From assembly GCF_963678635.1 (NCBI RefSeq), contig NC_087071.1:1168537-1232536 (forward strand): a stretch of 64,000 nucleotides of DNA, read 5' to 3'. This document shows, one piece after another, positions 1 to 10,847 of the stretch (the first letter of the stretch is position 1; every line of letters begins with the position of its first letter). Position numbers and translations under genes: made by a program. Origin of the DNA: Symsagittifera roscoffensis. Lineage: Eukaryota > Xenacoelomorpha > Acoela > Convolutidae. The notes under the pieces are model-generated. The model was given only the letters and a program-made list of their open reading frames with translations. It ran no database searches and was not told the origin of the DNA.

Positions 1-666
1 AAACTTTTCGATTGTGTTTGCAGCCGAACACAAGTGACAAAACCTTGGTTACTCAAAGAACCAAAGGTTGGACGGTCTTTGCATTTACAATGCACAGAAA
101 ACGACCTGAAACTTGGCTGTCTTTCACAATTGATATAACAAAAGTAACAAATTTTTTTGGCAAAATTTTTTAATGATGATTATTTTAATTTTTTGAATTT
201 TTAAATTATCAGACATTGATCAAGGCATACATTAACACCCCATACAAAAGAAATAGGAATTTTCAGCGTTTTTGAAAAGAAAATAAGTGAAAAGAAAATA
301 AAAGCCAATTTTGACGTATCTAGGACTACGTTATGAACATAAAATTTTAAATTTGTTCATTTGAAAGTGTTCATTTGCGTACGAAATTCGATTTGCGGTT
401 GAAAAAAAAACCAAAAAAATTTTCGGGCCAAATTTTCAAAATTACTGTGTCGCCATCAAAAAAAATGCCAGCCATACAATTTCCATATATGGGAATTGTA
501 TGATAAGCATTTTTTTCAAAAACGAAAACCTCAATTTTTTATCATCAGACTGTTTTATTAGAATCAATCAGCCACAGAAATAAGTTTATGCCAGTTTTCA
601 ACCTTGTTTTAGAAATTGTATGAAAATTGTAAGATAAGCACTTTCGGTGTATGGAGGTCATCCGGG
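1..666 (-). repeat. REP1 dispersed inverted-repeat element, copy 1 (cut by window edge)
   Basis: Read on the minus strand, this stretch matches the repeats at 24283-25137 and 62142-63262 along most of its length. It shares the terminus CCCGG..TGACCTCCATA (here about 643-666), the palindromic block around CATACAATTTCCATATATGG at 470-515, and the inner text with a C-rich CCAACCG-like motif and AATGCATT..AATGC. No coding frame was found. The ends carry inverted repeats, so it is probably a non-autonomous DNA transposon. This copy starts before the window. Confidence 0.7.
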
Positions 667-1905
667 CAAGGCTCACTTTTTTGCCTTGCCACGGCCAGTC
701 TGCCAGTCAGGATTGATCAGAATGCTCTCGAAACGAAATGCGCCCAGTTTGCAGATCATTTCTCACTCTACAACGAAGCTTTCCCTCCGGGTTGCGCTGC
801 AGCTAGCTTACAACCGACTCTTGACAACGTCAGATCATGGGATAGTGATCACTAAATGCTCATTGAACCGTCCAAGACAGAGGGGTTAGTCATCAGCCTG
901 GACCCGAGAGAAACATTAAGCAAAACACAACCACCACTACAGCTGGAGAATACACATGTTCCGTTCAAAAAGCATATTAAGATCCCTGGCGTCAATATCG
1001 ACACACAGTATAGGTTTACTGAACATACCAACATCATGGCGAAGAAGAGAAGAACTCAGCTGCTTTCTAGACTGTCAGGGAAGAATTGGTGTCTCACTTC
1101 CACAGACCTGAGAAGACTTTACAACTCTATGTCAAGCCAGGAGCATTTTACGCCAGTGAAGTCTGGTGTTCTTTTCTCTCCGGATCAATTTGGATCTAGC
1201 AGCAGGTCTGCAACAATAGAGCTGCAAGAATTGTTAGTGACGTGCGAGCAAATTCCAATGCAGTTGCAATTCTTATAGAAGCCAGGCTTTCTACACTCAA
1301 AGGGTTCAGAGATGAAAAAGCCGCCATTTTCTACAACTAGTTTCTCCATTTCACGACTGATCATCCATTGCGTCTACTGACAGATGACGGCCCGAGTCAT
1401 AGACTAAAAGCGAGAGGAGCCGGCAGATTTCAGCCAAATTGAAGAATCACCGTCATAAAGATAATCCAAAATAAAGCTGATAATGACAACACAAAATGTT
1501 CATATTGACGACAAGCGAAGACTTCACATTAGAATAGTAACGACAGAAAATTGAAGAAGATCACATACATCGTCAAATTAGTAATGGCCAGGTGTTAGAT
1601 TATTCAACCAACAGAAGTTGAGAAGAAGAAGTTGTGATTCATAGACTCCAGGTTAACCGGTGTTACAAGCTAGCAAAAACGGAGCATCTTTTGGTAGCGA
1701 CTGAATAGCCACAACGCCGCTATTGCAACAGTGACGAAGAGTAAGACAGGGATCATTTCTTTTTGAAATGAAGTAATTGGGCAGAAGAAAGAAGAGCCAA
1801 TTTGGGCTCAATCCCCAGTATCAGAGTACTACAAACAAATACCGTACAGGTTTTGCAGTTTATTGGCCGAACAGGACGTCTTTGTCCCTCAAATCAGTTA
1901 TGGAC
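667..1905 (+). pseudogene. Non-LTR retrotransposon reverse transcriptase remnant
   Basis: This is the 3' half of a LINE-type reverse transcriptase (Jockey/CR1/R1-like superfamily), which copies RNA into DNA at a nicked target site. Visible in order: a QGS turn at about 667 (usual PQGS..SPLLF), a FADHF that looks like a damaged FADD catalytic box (about 742), W....(stop)..L.EPSKTEG around 836-887 matching the usual W...L.lN..KTe, and KIPGVNID (about 982-1005) matching the usual yLGv.iD followed by H and KK. After a decayed stretch, 1705-1800 reads C..C..DEE..DHFFL, like the C-terminal zinc-binding tail of these proteins, and then an RANLGSIPS..VLQ..GRTGR-like end. Stops occur at 853-855, 1276 and later. 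Its 5' edge lies flush with the REP1 terminus. The family is well supported; the exact clade is not decided. Confidence 0.75.
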
Positions 1906-4225
1906 AAGCTCCAAAAAAACAGCAACAACAACATTGGTTGATATTTTAACTGTTGAAAACTTTATGAACATTGAAGCTTGATTCTGATTGGTTGATATCG
2001 AAAGTTTTGAAATTTCTACCAGAAGTAGAGCTCCATTCTGATTGGATCAAATCGAAACTGTTCACTAATAATTCATATTAGGAAACATTTTAAAGCAACA
2101 CCAATGGTGATTTTTTCGTTCTTTCATTCATTTTACAGTTATTTATTTCGTTCTTTACTTTCATTTACATTAAAATCATCGGTCAAAACAATACATATTA
2201 CGTTACTTTTTCGAAGTTTTCGGAATTTTCAAAGTAAATGTATTCTATCACTTAATTGTATGGAACTTTTTAAGTCTCACATTTTGAAATTTTTTCGTTT
2301 TCGTTCTTTTTTTATCAATATCTAGTCACTGAAAGAAACGAAAAAATTGCATTTCTTGAATGTGGCAGAGAATACACTTGCTTACACTCAGCAAGTATAC
2401 GTAAGCGATATAGCAGCAAGGAGTTGAAGTTCATATCAGTAGAAACACTCCCTTCCAATTTCTTCTTGTTGCCGAAATTACCTTCGCAATACACTTGGCA
2501 ATTGCATGCACGTTGAGCGACCTCCATAAAAGGGACACAATAGAAATATATGTAAAAAAAGTTTTGATAATTTCAACGTTTTTTCAGAGAGTAAAATTGC
2601 CGGAATATCTAACCAAAGCGACAAAACAAATCGAAGTGTCAAAGAATCTCAAGGGAAATCGATCTGATACAAATAAATTCAAAATATTGACGACAAAAGT
2701 AACACCTTTACCGAAACTCGGTTGTGTTAAATTTCATATTTAAGCGATTCTAGAACTTTGTGAGTAAACGCAAAATCAAAGTTTGAAAGTTTGTAAAAAT
2801 TATGTAATGGATATTTATAAAACGTAGAATAATTGACTCGTTTTGTCTAGAATTATTTTGCAATCTTCCCCGTTTAGTATAATCGACAGTGTTCATAGAG
2901 TTTCGCGTTTTCAAGCAGATAAATGGCGGCTTATGCGTCGAGATAAAAAAACTTTTTACTGTTTTTGATAACTGGCGATGGCTCAAAAAGATGGATCAGT
3001 TTGTTTGGTTTTTTTACAGATAAAATATACATAAACCTGCAGTGGAAATTGACTTCAAATTTAAAATTGAATGTTAAAGCTAGAACATGCAGTTGAGTGG
3101 TTCAGCACTTTATTCTGAAGTTTCTTAGCAAATGGAGTTTTTGGTGGCAACTTGGCTTTAGCTTCTTGAATGATCGTTGAAACGAATCAACTATATTATT
3201 TGAGTAAATTCTTGTTCAAAATGAAATCAATCTGAAGTTGGGAGATCAAGCAGAAACCAAGAAAAAATCAAGTTGAAGTTTTTTGACAAATCAAATTGGA
3301 ACTTAGATCTCTGTTAGTTTTGAGATCATTTTGAGATCATAAAAACAGTCAAATATGGAAAATTATTTGTGATGCATTGGAAAGTTTAATAGTTTTTGAT
3401 GCATTAAGTGAAATAACCTGGTGATTTAGGGATACTTTTTTCGGAGTAGTCAACTCTGATACAAACAAGTTATGATTAATGATACAATTTTCAACCAAAA
3501 ATTATGTAAATTTTTTGCCAAATTCAATGATGAGCAGTTGTTATGGAAGATTCCATGAAGAAGCAGAAAATAAAATCCTGCTTTCACGACCTGTTTTTCC
3601 TGAATTATTTTATTTATAAAAACAAATCTGCTGAAAGAAGATTTTTTGGGAGAAAAAAGAGACTTTTTGCTTGACTTCTCTTAAAATAACTGATAGTTCC
3701 AGTTGGAACAGATGTTTTAACTCCTAGTTCATATGATTTTTGATGAACGGCTTAAAAAAAACAGTGCAATTTTTGTATTTTGCTCTGGTTTTTCTCAATT
3801 TTCTTTCATTAAAAAGTTGGAGAAACATGATTTTGAATCAAACTTGCTTAAGAATTATATTACAAAAACTATTTTGTTTAATCAAAGCTAAATGTTCATA
3901 TTTACTGAGTTAAATTTCAAATAGCTTTCTTTTTGTAGATTCAAGAAAACACAGTAGCTAAGAACTAGTTTCAATAATTTTTTATAATTGTATTTTCACT
4001 TAAAAAACTCCCGAGAAAGGCCTGCTATAGAAAAATTTCAGTTAACAAACAACAGATTTGCTGTTATTTCAATCAACAAATAAATCGCAAAATACAACTA
4101 AAACAATTCCATTTAAAACGTGCGCTTCAAAAAGCTCAAGTTCGATCTTAATCAACAAGTTTTGAGAATTTCTGACGTTTTGAGTCTTCTGCTGACATTT
4201 TTCAAAATACCTACTCAATTAGAGA
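1906..4225. other. No gene seen (AT-rich intergenic)
   Basis: About 2.3 kb with no coding frame that resembles a protein on either strand. The longest frames (2104-2325 and 2495-2743 on +, 2750-2986 on -) are low-complexity and unsupported. A short imperfect direct repeat built on ATTCTGATTGG occurs near 1981 and 2036. Nothing else was recognised. Confidence 0.6.
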
Positions 4226-4425
4226 NNNNNNNNNNNNNNNNNNNNNNNNNNNNNNNNNNNNNNNNNNNNNNNNNNNNNNNNNNNNNNNNNNNNNNNNNNN
4301 NNNNNNNNNNNNNNNNNNNNNNNNNNNNNNNNNNNNNNNNNNNNNNNNNNNNNNNNNNNNNNNNNNNNNNNNNNNNNNNNNNNNNNNNNNNNNNNNNNNN
4401 NNNNNNNNNNNNNNNNNNNNNNNNN
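4226..4425. other. Assembly gap (200 N)
   Basis: An unbroken run of 200 N, the usual size of an unknown-length scaffold gap. Any frame across it is meaningless. Confidence 0.99.
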
Positions 4426-5121
4426 CACGGGTCATTTCAATTTTTTTCCATATATTTTTTCCATATAAGATTTTCATATAATCGCACATATTTTACTACG
4501 ATCGGTCTTCTAGTTATCACCAAAAAAATGGATCCATAAGCGCCCCAGTAGGAGACCAAATTAAAAAATTGACCCATTCGTATTTTTCATTGACAATTGG
4601 GGACTAAAAAATCATCAAGTTCAAAAGTTGGGGCTTAGCCCTCTTAATTAATACAACAGGACCGAAATAGGTCGGCCCAATCTTTCTGTACGATTATTCC
4701 CCGAGTTATCACGACAAAACTAGACTCAATGGAGCTCAATCAGATGCCCATTTTTGATTTTTTTTCGGTGGTAAATTTGTCAAACTTCTGCAAAAAATTT
4801 CGATATTTGAAAGTTTCAGAAGCAATTTAAATCAATTTGCATTTTAATCGCAAAATGTTCACAAGACTGCTTACAGCAAGGCCTGCATTTTTGGTATTCC
4901 CAAGACAACTAAAAACAATTAACTTGGACAACAACAGAATGATCGTCGCGACAAAATAAAGTACTAGAAAAGTTTCAACCAATGAAACTATATCTATCAG
5001 ATTCTGGATTGGATTAAACATTTAAGGAAAACACTTTTCAAGTATTTGTTCTCATTGGACTTTCTTATTTTCCAAAGTAACTGCTTTCATGCAACTCCAT
5101 TAGGCGGAAAATGGGACCATG
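4426..5121. other. No gene seen between gap and element 1
   Basis: Non-coding AT-rich sequence. Only short frames occur. The last four bases before element 1 (5122-5125) are its target site. Confidence 0.6.
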
Positions 5122-5125
5122 TTTG
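5122..5125 (+). repeat. Target site duplication TTTG, left of element 1
   Basis: TTTG lies directly before the LTR start (TGGAACC) and is repeated at 24060-24063 directly after the LTR end (CTCA). This defines the LTR ends as TG...CA and gives the 4-bp duplication expected of Ty3-type integrases. Confidence 0.8.
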
Positions 5126-5239
5126 TGGAACCTGATCTAAACTACATTTTATTATTTATAAATTAAATATTTTACCACCGTAAAGTATTTAATATTAACC
5201 AATCACAATCCACCTAACTAACAACCCACTTATTTGTAA

Positions 5240-5267
5240 GTGCTGAAATTACTTGTAATTTCAGCAC
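5240..5267. promoter_or_regulatory. Perfect 28-nt palindrome in the LTR
   Basis: Arms GTGCTGAAATTAC and GTAATTTCAGCAC, 13 bp each, around a central TT. The same palindrome is intact in all four LTRs of the window (23766-23793, 39829-39856, 60985-61012) although surrounding LTR bases differ. It lies about 130 bp before the TATA-like box, so it may bind a dimeric factor in U3 or fold as a hairpin; the role is inferred. Confidence 0.7.
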
Positions 5268-5396
5268 CAGAGAGATTTGAATTTAACTTAGAAAATAATT
5301 GCCTCCCCCGAGTACTTCAGCAGCCGCAACAATACCAGTATACTCTAGATCTATTGAGCCTAGCAGAGACTAGTTAAACACCCTGAGACTAGTAGT

Positions 5397-5404
5397 TATA
5401 AGAG
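5397..5404 (+). promoter_or_regulatory. TATA-like box TATAAGAG of the LTR
   Basis: TATAAGAG is followed by TAAGATTAGGATCGG. The same octamer is found in the right LTR and, read on the minus strand, in the 5' LTR of element 2 (GTATAAGAGTAAG), with one change in its 3' LTR. Transcription would start some 25-30 bases downstream. Core promoter role is inferred. Confidence 0.45.
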
Positions 5405-5535
5405 TAAGATTAGGATCGGTATTAGACTAAGAAGTTGCACGAATCTATCCGGCCGAAAATAAGATAGCGTGACGAGCAGACGGTGTACCCTATCCGAAAT
5501 TACTTTATGAGATAGACCTCCATACCTAACTCATT

Positions 5536-5553
5536 TGGTGCGACCATAAGTCT
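5536..5553 (+). other. Primer binding site (tRNA not identified)
   Basis: TGGTGCGACCATAAGTCTCG begins with the TGG that pairs with a tRNA CCA end, two bases after the LTR, the usual spacing. The same sequence follows the 5' LTR of element 2 on the minus strand. I could not match it to a specific tRNA. Confidence 0.6.
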
Positions 5554-5862
5554 CGAACAAGACCTTAAAAACAAATTAGGTTCGAACTAACAAAAATTAG
5601 ATTAGAAATAGACAAAAACGTTTTCAAAAATTTATACGACAATAATTTAATTGAATGGTCTCTACGACTCAATAGATCAAAGCCACTGTTCCGTACAATA
5701 CGAGAACAACCACGTATTGGAAACAGACCTTGGACAAGAGACGACATACGACTACGGAGAAACTTACCAAATAATTTCATGGTCGTACGGCAAAAGCCTA
5801 CACAAACTTTTATTTTTAGAATTTTAATGGCAATGAATTTAGATTTTCATTGCCAAACATAA
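5540..5862 (+). pseudogene. Leader frame next to the PBS, unknown protein
   Basis: A frame without a visible ATG runs from the PBS to a TAA at 5860-5862, with one frameshift near 5575. Element 2 carries the same frame (60391-60712, minus), ending at the same CAAACATAA. Shared residues include DNNLIE.SLRL, PLFRT.RE, TRDD.RL.RNLP and AMNLDFH.QT. The region is Arg-rich with no known motif. Many differences between copies change amino acids, so selection on protein is not proved. It may be a decayed accessory gene, an exon joined by splicing to a later frame, or a structured leader RNA. Function unknown. Confidence 0.35.
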
Positions 5863-6799
5863 AATCCTTGAATAAAAATCTTCAATGCATCTACCAGGCG
5901 CTAAATAAATTACTATTGTTCAATAGCGATTGATAAAAACATCTCTAATCGTTTCTTCCTCTGCAGTACTATATAAAAGATATTTGAAAAATAGTTTATT
6001 CAAAATAAAAATAAAAATTAGTAGCATGACAATAATTGTTAGTAAACATAAGTCATCTTGTTGTTCCAGCTTCATCGCCTAATCATAACAGCAATCATAA
6101 ATCAAATAACATCATCAAAACTAAAATTCACAAATTGTTATTTTAAATCTTAACTTTATATTCTCTAAACTTAAAATTTCTAATTTTAAACCAGATCATC
6201 AAGGCTTATCCGTGGATCTAAATTAGTTTTCTATTCTTAATTTTAATTCTGATCATCAAGGCCTATCCTTGGATAAAAAAAACAATTTTGTTCTCCCCCA
6301 CCCACTTATCAAGTGTCTAACAACCTCAAACGTCGATTCACTATCCAACCTTTCAAAAGACCCTGGACTAATCGAAACTTTTCAAACAATAATCATTCAA
6401 ATTAGGCTAAACAGTGAAGAATTTCGGTTATTCATCCTTCACTTGACTCTTATACGACCCTCCTCTTATACGACCCAGGCTAATCTTAGACTTAGTAAGT
6501 TTAAAATAGTATCTAACGAACTACTTGCGTTCTAATTATACCTGAACCATGTGGATCGATTTACTATTCTCCAACCCTCGTGAACACAATCACTACCTCT
6601 AAGTAAGATAAAGTAAGTTAACACCTTAGCTTATATTTGCCACGAGAAAGTAAAAATCATTCTTCGGAATCGATATACTTTTCTCTCCAACGCTGAATAA
6701 AAAGACCCAGGCTAAACTAACTAAAAAATCGTAAGGACTAACAGTCCAGGAAAATTAAAATCACTCACAAACAACTTTGCATCCGTCATCCTAAACCTT
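5863..6799 (+). other. Untranslated leader of element 1
   Basis: No protein-like frame. It holds two near copies of GATCATCAAGGCYTATCC (about 6196 and 6251) and a doubled CTCTTATACGACCC tract near 6448-6476. The equivalent part of element 2 has undergone a 367-bp tandem duplication (59200-59927). Confidence 0.6.
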
Positions 6800-7260
6800 A
6801 TGTCATTAAAAAACCTAGGAAATAAACAAACAATCGTCATACACAATTGTGAAATCAAAAATCAAAAATACGATCTTGTGTAACCCCGCATACACAAACA
6901 TATGAATACATTCACACAAAACGGCAAACACTAAAATGAACAATTCTAAAAAAGCAAAGACAAATAACACGAAAAAGATTTTCAAAATACCGAAATGCAT
7001 TCTTCGAATCAGAAGTCAGTAGTCTCGATGCACTATACAAAGTAGAAGACGCAATAAACCAAACTTATCCAATCCAGGACCCAGTATATTTTTCCGATTC
7101 AGAAACAAATACATTTTCATCGAAAAAAGGAAAAAACAGAATAAAAAAGAAGCACAAACACAAACCAGTACATCTATATAATAGGAGTCAACCATTTAGA
7201 CACATTAAAAATTATATATTAACAGTTATCAAACGAAAAGATGAGCAACACTCAAAGTGA
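6800..7260 (+). pseudogene. ORF0: conserved accessory protein before gag (153 codons originally)
   Basis: A frame starts at ATG 6800 (MSLKNLGNKQ) and, after a single-base deletion near 6872 and stops near 6870 and 6930, continues to TGA at 7258-7260. Element 2 has the same gene at 58586-59046 on the minus strand, with its own independent damage. Where one copy is broken the other is open, and both share TI..HNCEI, YDLV, TKRQT.K, SEV..LDAL, YFSDSE and TVIKRK up to the same stop (..SK). The protein is basic at both ends with an acidic SDSE patch in the middle; no known domain was recognised and no membrane segment is visible. Its last 20 nt overlap the gag start (ATG at 7241), which suggests coupled translation. 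A nucleic-acid-binding or regulatory role is only a guess. Confidence 0.65.
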
Positions 7261-10200
7261 CGAAAGTCTCGATGAAGAACACGCTTTTCCCTTCATTATA
7301 GATTCACAAAATGATAGAGGACAAATTAAATTTTGCAAAAATTTACTCATAAACTTATTCGAACCAGGAATCAGTCCCTGTAAAACAAAACTCCCAACTC
7401 TAAAAATCAAAAGACAAATAATAGACCATTATCTCAAAGATATCTCTAAAATAAAACAACAATACGGTATCTACACGATAGGAATCAGTACACCAAGAAT
7501 AGGATATAATAAATATGTTATCCAAACAGACGATCTTGATTTAGAGTTTTTAAAGGTATTCACAGAATACATCAAAAATATACAATACCATAATTCACAA
7601 AGAGCAAACTCAATATTAAAAAATGAAGTTTTTGCTATATTATATACATATTTAACTATGTTAGAAACAACAGAAGCTCAAAGTACATCACCAATCCAGA
7701 CATCTTAACAGACAAAAGTCAGAAATGAAATCACTGCATTTTCTACATTTTTAAACGCCATTCTTGGAAATTTTTACAGCAATGATGTTTCACAAAATAC
7801 CAAAACTGATTTACAAAAATTACTAGCATGGTTTACAATCGATTATTTCACACATAATTTAGATTTAAGTAGCCAAGCAAGAAAAAATTTTAGACCCCAA
7901 AGTAACAATGACGACACTGTCCTTGCAGAACACCCAGATTATGTTTGGGACCCTGATTGGTCTCACCCATTATTTATAAACATCCCAGTCGACATCTCAA
8001 GTCAAGCAAAAGATACAATATCTATTCACCCAGACTATATAAAAATAACACCATTAACAATTGATGCAACACTCTTAAATTATAATACATTTTTACCCGA
8101 CACACAAAATAATAGTTTAAACTCAACAGCTATACATCATGAAAATCTCAATGGAACTAGAAAACTTACACAACAAGATATTCTAACACCATCACACTTC
8201 ATAAATGAAGAAATAGTCCACACAACAGTAACAACTACGCAACAAAGTATCTCACCGATACATCCGAACCTTACAACACCAAGAAATAACAATGCAACAT
8301 CACCACAAGTAACCTTACAATCAGCCGTAAAACCCTCGGCTACTCTTGCTCCTAAATATTCACATATGGATTATCGAACATTTAGACCAATGACAAAACC
8401 ATCAAAACCACGAAAAACATTCACAAGAAATAATTTTGCAGAACACAATTATAATTATGCACATTCGTCAAAAGCAAATTACCCTCCACGAAAAAATCAA
8501 AATCATGTATGTTCTCACTATTGGGATAACCCAATGACAACAACCAACTCAGTAAATTTTCAAACTAATTCACATCCTCCACAGGATCATGGTGAAAATT
8601 ACCCATTTTTCCAACAAAATAAAAATAAAAAGCAAACACCTCATCATACGGATTATTTATCATTTGATGATGATTATTTACAACCAGATATTTTTGCACC
8701 ATATACCCAGGAATATCGCACACAAGGATCGCGACAACCTCATACATAAAAGAGAATTTTTTCTCAAAACTCAACAGATACACAAAATCAACAACCAATA
8801 CACATGCCAAATTCAATTATTACACAATCTTTTCAACCGATGCAACCACAAAACCCAATGACTATGCACTCGTATCAACCAAATCAAATGCAAAATGAGA
8901 TACCATTACCATATTATTTACAACAACATGAAATTACAAAAAATCAATTGACAAACTTTTCGCAAATACCAAATGCCGCAGGATCACTACAAATGACGAT
9001 GAAACCATACCTTACGGGAGGATCATTAATAACATCAAATAAACCACTGATGGTATTCACAGAAACAGACCCTGAATACTCAGTAGAAGATTACCTGAAC
9101 GCAATTACAGCAAATTTAATTTTGAATATAGGACCTGAACCAATAAATACACCACTCCATCAAAATTGGATACATAGACGCACAGCGCTAATACAAACAA
9201 CATTAGATGGCGCAGCACAGAAATGGTTTTCAGTACTACCTATAGAAATATAATCAGATTGGAAAAGATTCACACAAAAAGTTTCAAAAATGTTTGATTC
9301 TGAAAGAAACAAACAACATCAAAGAGTTTTATGCAATGAAATTCGCAGATTACCAAATAAAACAATAAAACAATTAGCAGCTAGTATCGAAACACTAGTT
9401 CGAAAAGCATATTCAATTAATACACATGATTATAAGAATACAAAAATGACAGAAATCTTAATGATGACTTTAACACCACAATTAAGGAAAATTTCTATAA
9501 AGAAAAGAGCATCTCATCCTTACTCAATTCGAGAACCAGATCTAGATTTCAGAAAACTAGTCGATAAACTAGAACAAGCAGAAATCACAATGAAACTCGA
9601 AGAAACCGAGAATTTAAAATTACAGTATGTTAATCGTAATGAAACAAAGACTACACACAATAACAACATACAAGAATCAGATATAGACCTATCTAAAAAA
9701 TCACTGAAAATTTAAACATTTATGAAAAGAACCCAATTTATGAAGGCAAACCGTCTTTCGAAAAATACTGTAATTATTGCCGACGATACGGACACAGTAT
9801 TTCTGAATGTAGACAAAAACAGCAAGACAATCAAAATAAACCTCCAATGCAAAAAGAGCCAAATAATTCATTTTATCAATATATGAAAAATGATCAATGT
9901 CTACCAAACAAAAATGTAAACAGCAATAATAGCTCCGGAAAACCTATTCCAAGCAATCAAAACTATTCTAGAAATCAATCACCATATAACTCTAGTTATA
10001 GAGGTAGATCACCCGAACAAAGAAATTCACTAAATTTCTCACAAAATAGATATAGCCGATCGAATAGTCGAAACAACTATCCACAATCGAATTCAAACTC
10101 AACACAAATTGTTTCAGCGTCCAGTTCTCATTCAAACTCAAGAAATAGACACTATTCCAACAACCGATCACGAAATTCATCGTACAATAGAAATAGAAAC

Positions 10201-10703
10201 TATACAAATAATAGAAATAGAAGTTACTCAAACAATCGAAATCAAAATTATCCAAATAGATCACGGAATAACTCATATAATAGATCAAATTATCAAAGAT
10301 CACGTGATAATTACCAAAACAGGTCAAGAAACAATTCACAAAATCGACACTCAAGTTAAAACAATAGATATAGAAATTATTCCCAATCACCTCATAGGAA
10401 TAATAATCGTTACCCCGATTCTCAACATCGACATAGAAGTAATACACCAAAACATCAAAGACAAATCAATCAAGTACAAACAAATGACGAAATAACTTTA
10501 GACCCCCCAGGTATCGATAACACAGAAAATATCGAATTTCAAGTAAATCACATAAATTGTGAATCAACAGACAGTGAAAGTGATACAGATAATAATATTT
10601 TAGTAAAAATGATATCTGTCGAAAACGATTATGAATCCATCACATATGAACAACCCTTTAGTTCACCAATATATATACGAAAATCAATTAGAATTTCTAA
10701 ATA
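7241..10703 (+). pseudogene. gag: Gag polyprotein (matrix-like, capsid, CCHC nucleocapsid)
   Basis: The structural polyprotein that packages element RNA. Start ATG 7241 (MSNTQSDESLD) is shared with element 2 (MSQNPSD-like at 58605). In order: an N-terminal domain of about 150 residues (to 7705), a Pro/Gln/Asn-rich linker (about 8200-8990), a capsid-like region (about 9040-9640) with TLDGAAQKWF..LP and SDWKRFT, matching the usual A..Wf..l...W..f of Ty3-type Gag, then one zinc knuckle C-X2-C-X4-H-X4-C (9769-9810) and a long Asn/Ser/Arg-rich tail (9900-10440) likely to bind RNA. In-frame stops lie at 7706, 8747 and 9251, a one-base deletion near 9690 shifts the frame, and another stop is at 10357. 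Originally about 1150 codons, long for a Ty3 Gag. Confidence 0.85.
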
Positions 10704-10847
10704 ATTATTACATGGGACCAATTAGTAATGATACACAAACTACTCAAGAAGTAAACAAAATTAACACGGAAAATTCACCTAACAAAGAAAAAAGTTCAAC
10801 CACAAATCACATATACCAAAAAATACAGAAAAAACAGCCACGAAAAA

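Larger units (their letters stand above)
5126..5533 (+). repeat. 5' LTR of element 1
   Basis: Begins TGGAACCTGATC, ends CATACCTAACTCA, and is repeated at 23652-24059 with about a dozen differences. It contains a perfect 28-nt palindrome (5240-5267) and a TATA-like box (5397-5404), both also present in the LTRs of element 2. Confidence 0.93.

Noticed and set aside
4120-4539. Frames of up to 139 codons around 4211-4539
   Set aside because: They consist mostly of the N gap.
9680-9720. Programmed frameshift in gag at the A-rich CTAAAAAATC
   Set aside because: Element 2 reads straight through in one frame, so element 1 simply has a one-base deletion.
9992-10450. Long antisense frame rich in Tyr and Phe opposite the gag tail
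   Set aside because: It is the mirror of the Asn/Arg/Ser-rich nucleocapsid tail, a product of codon bias.
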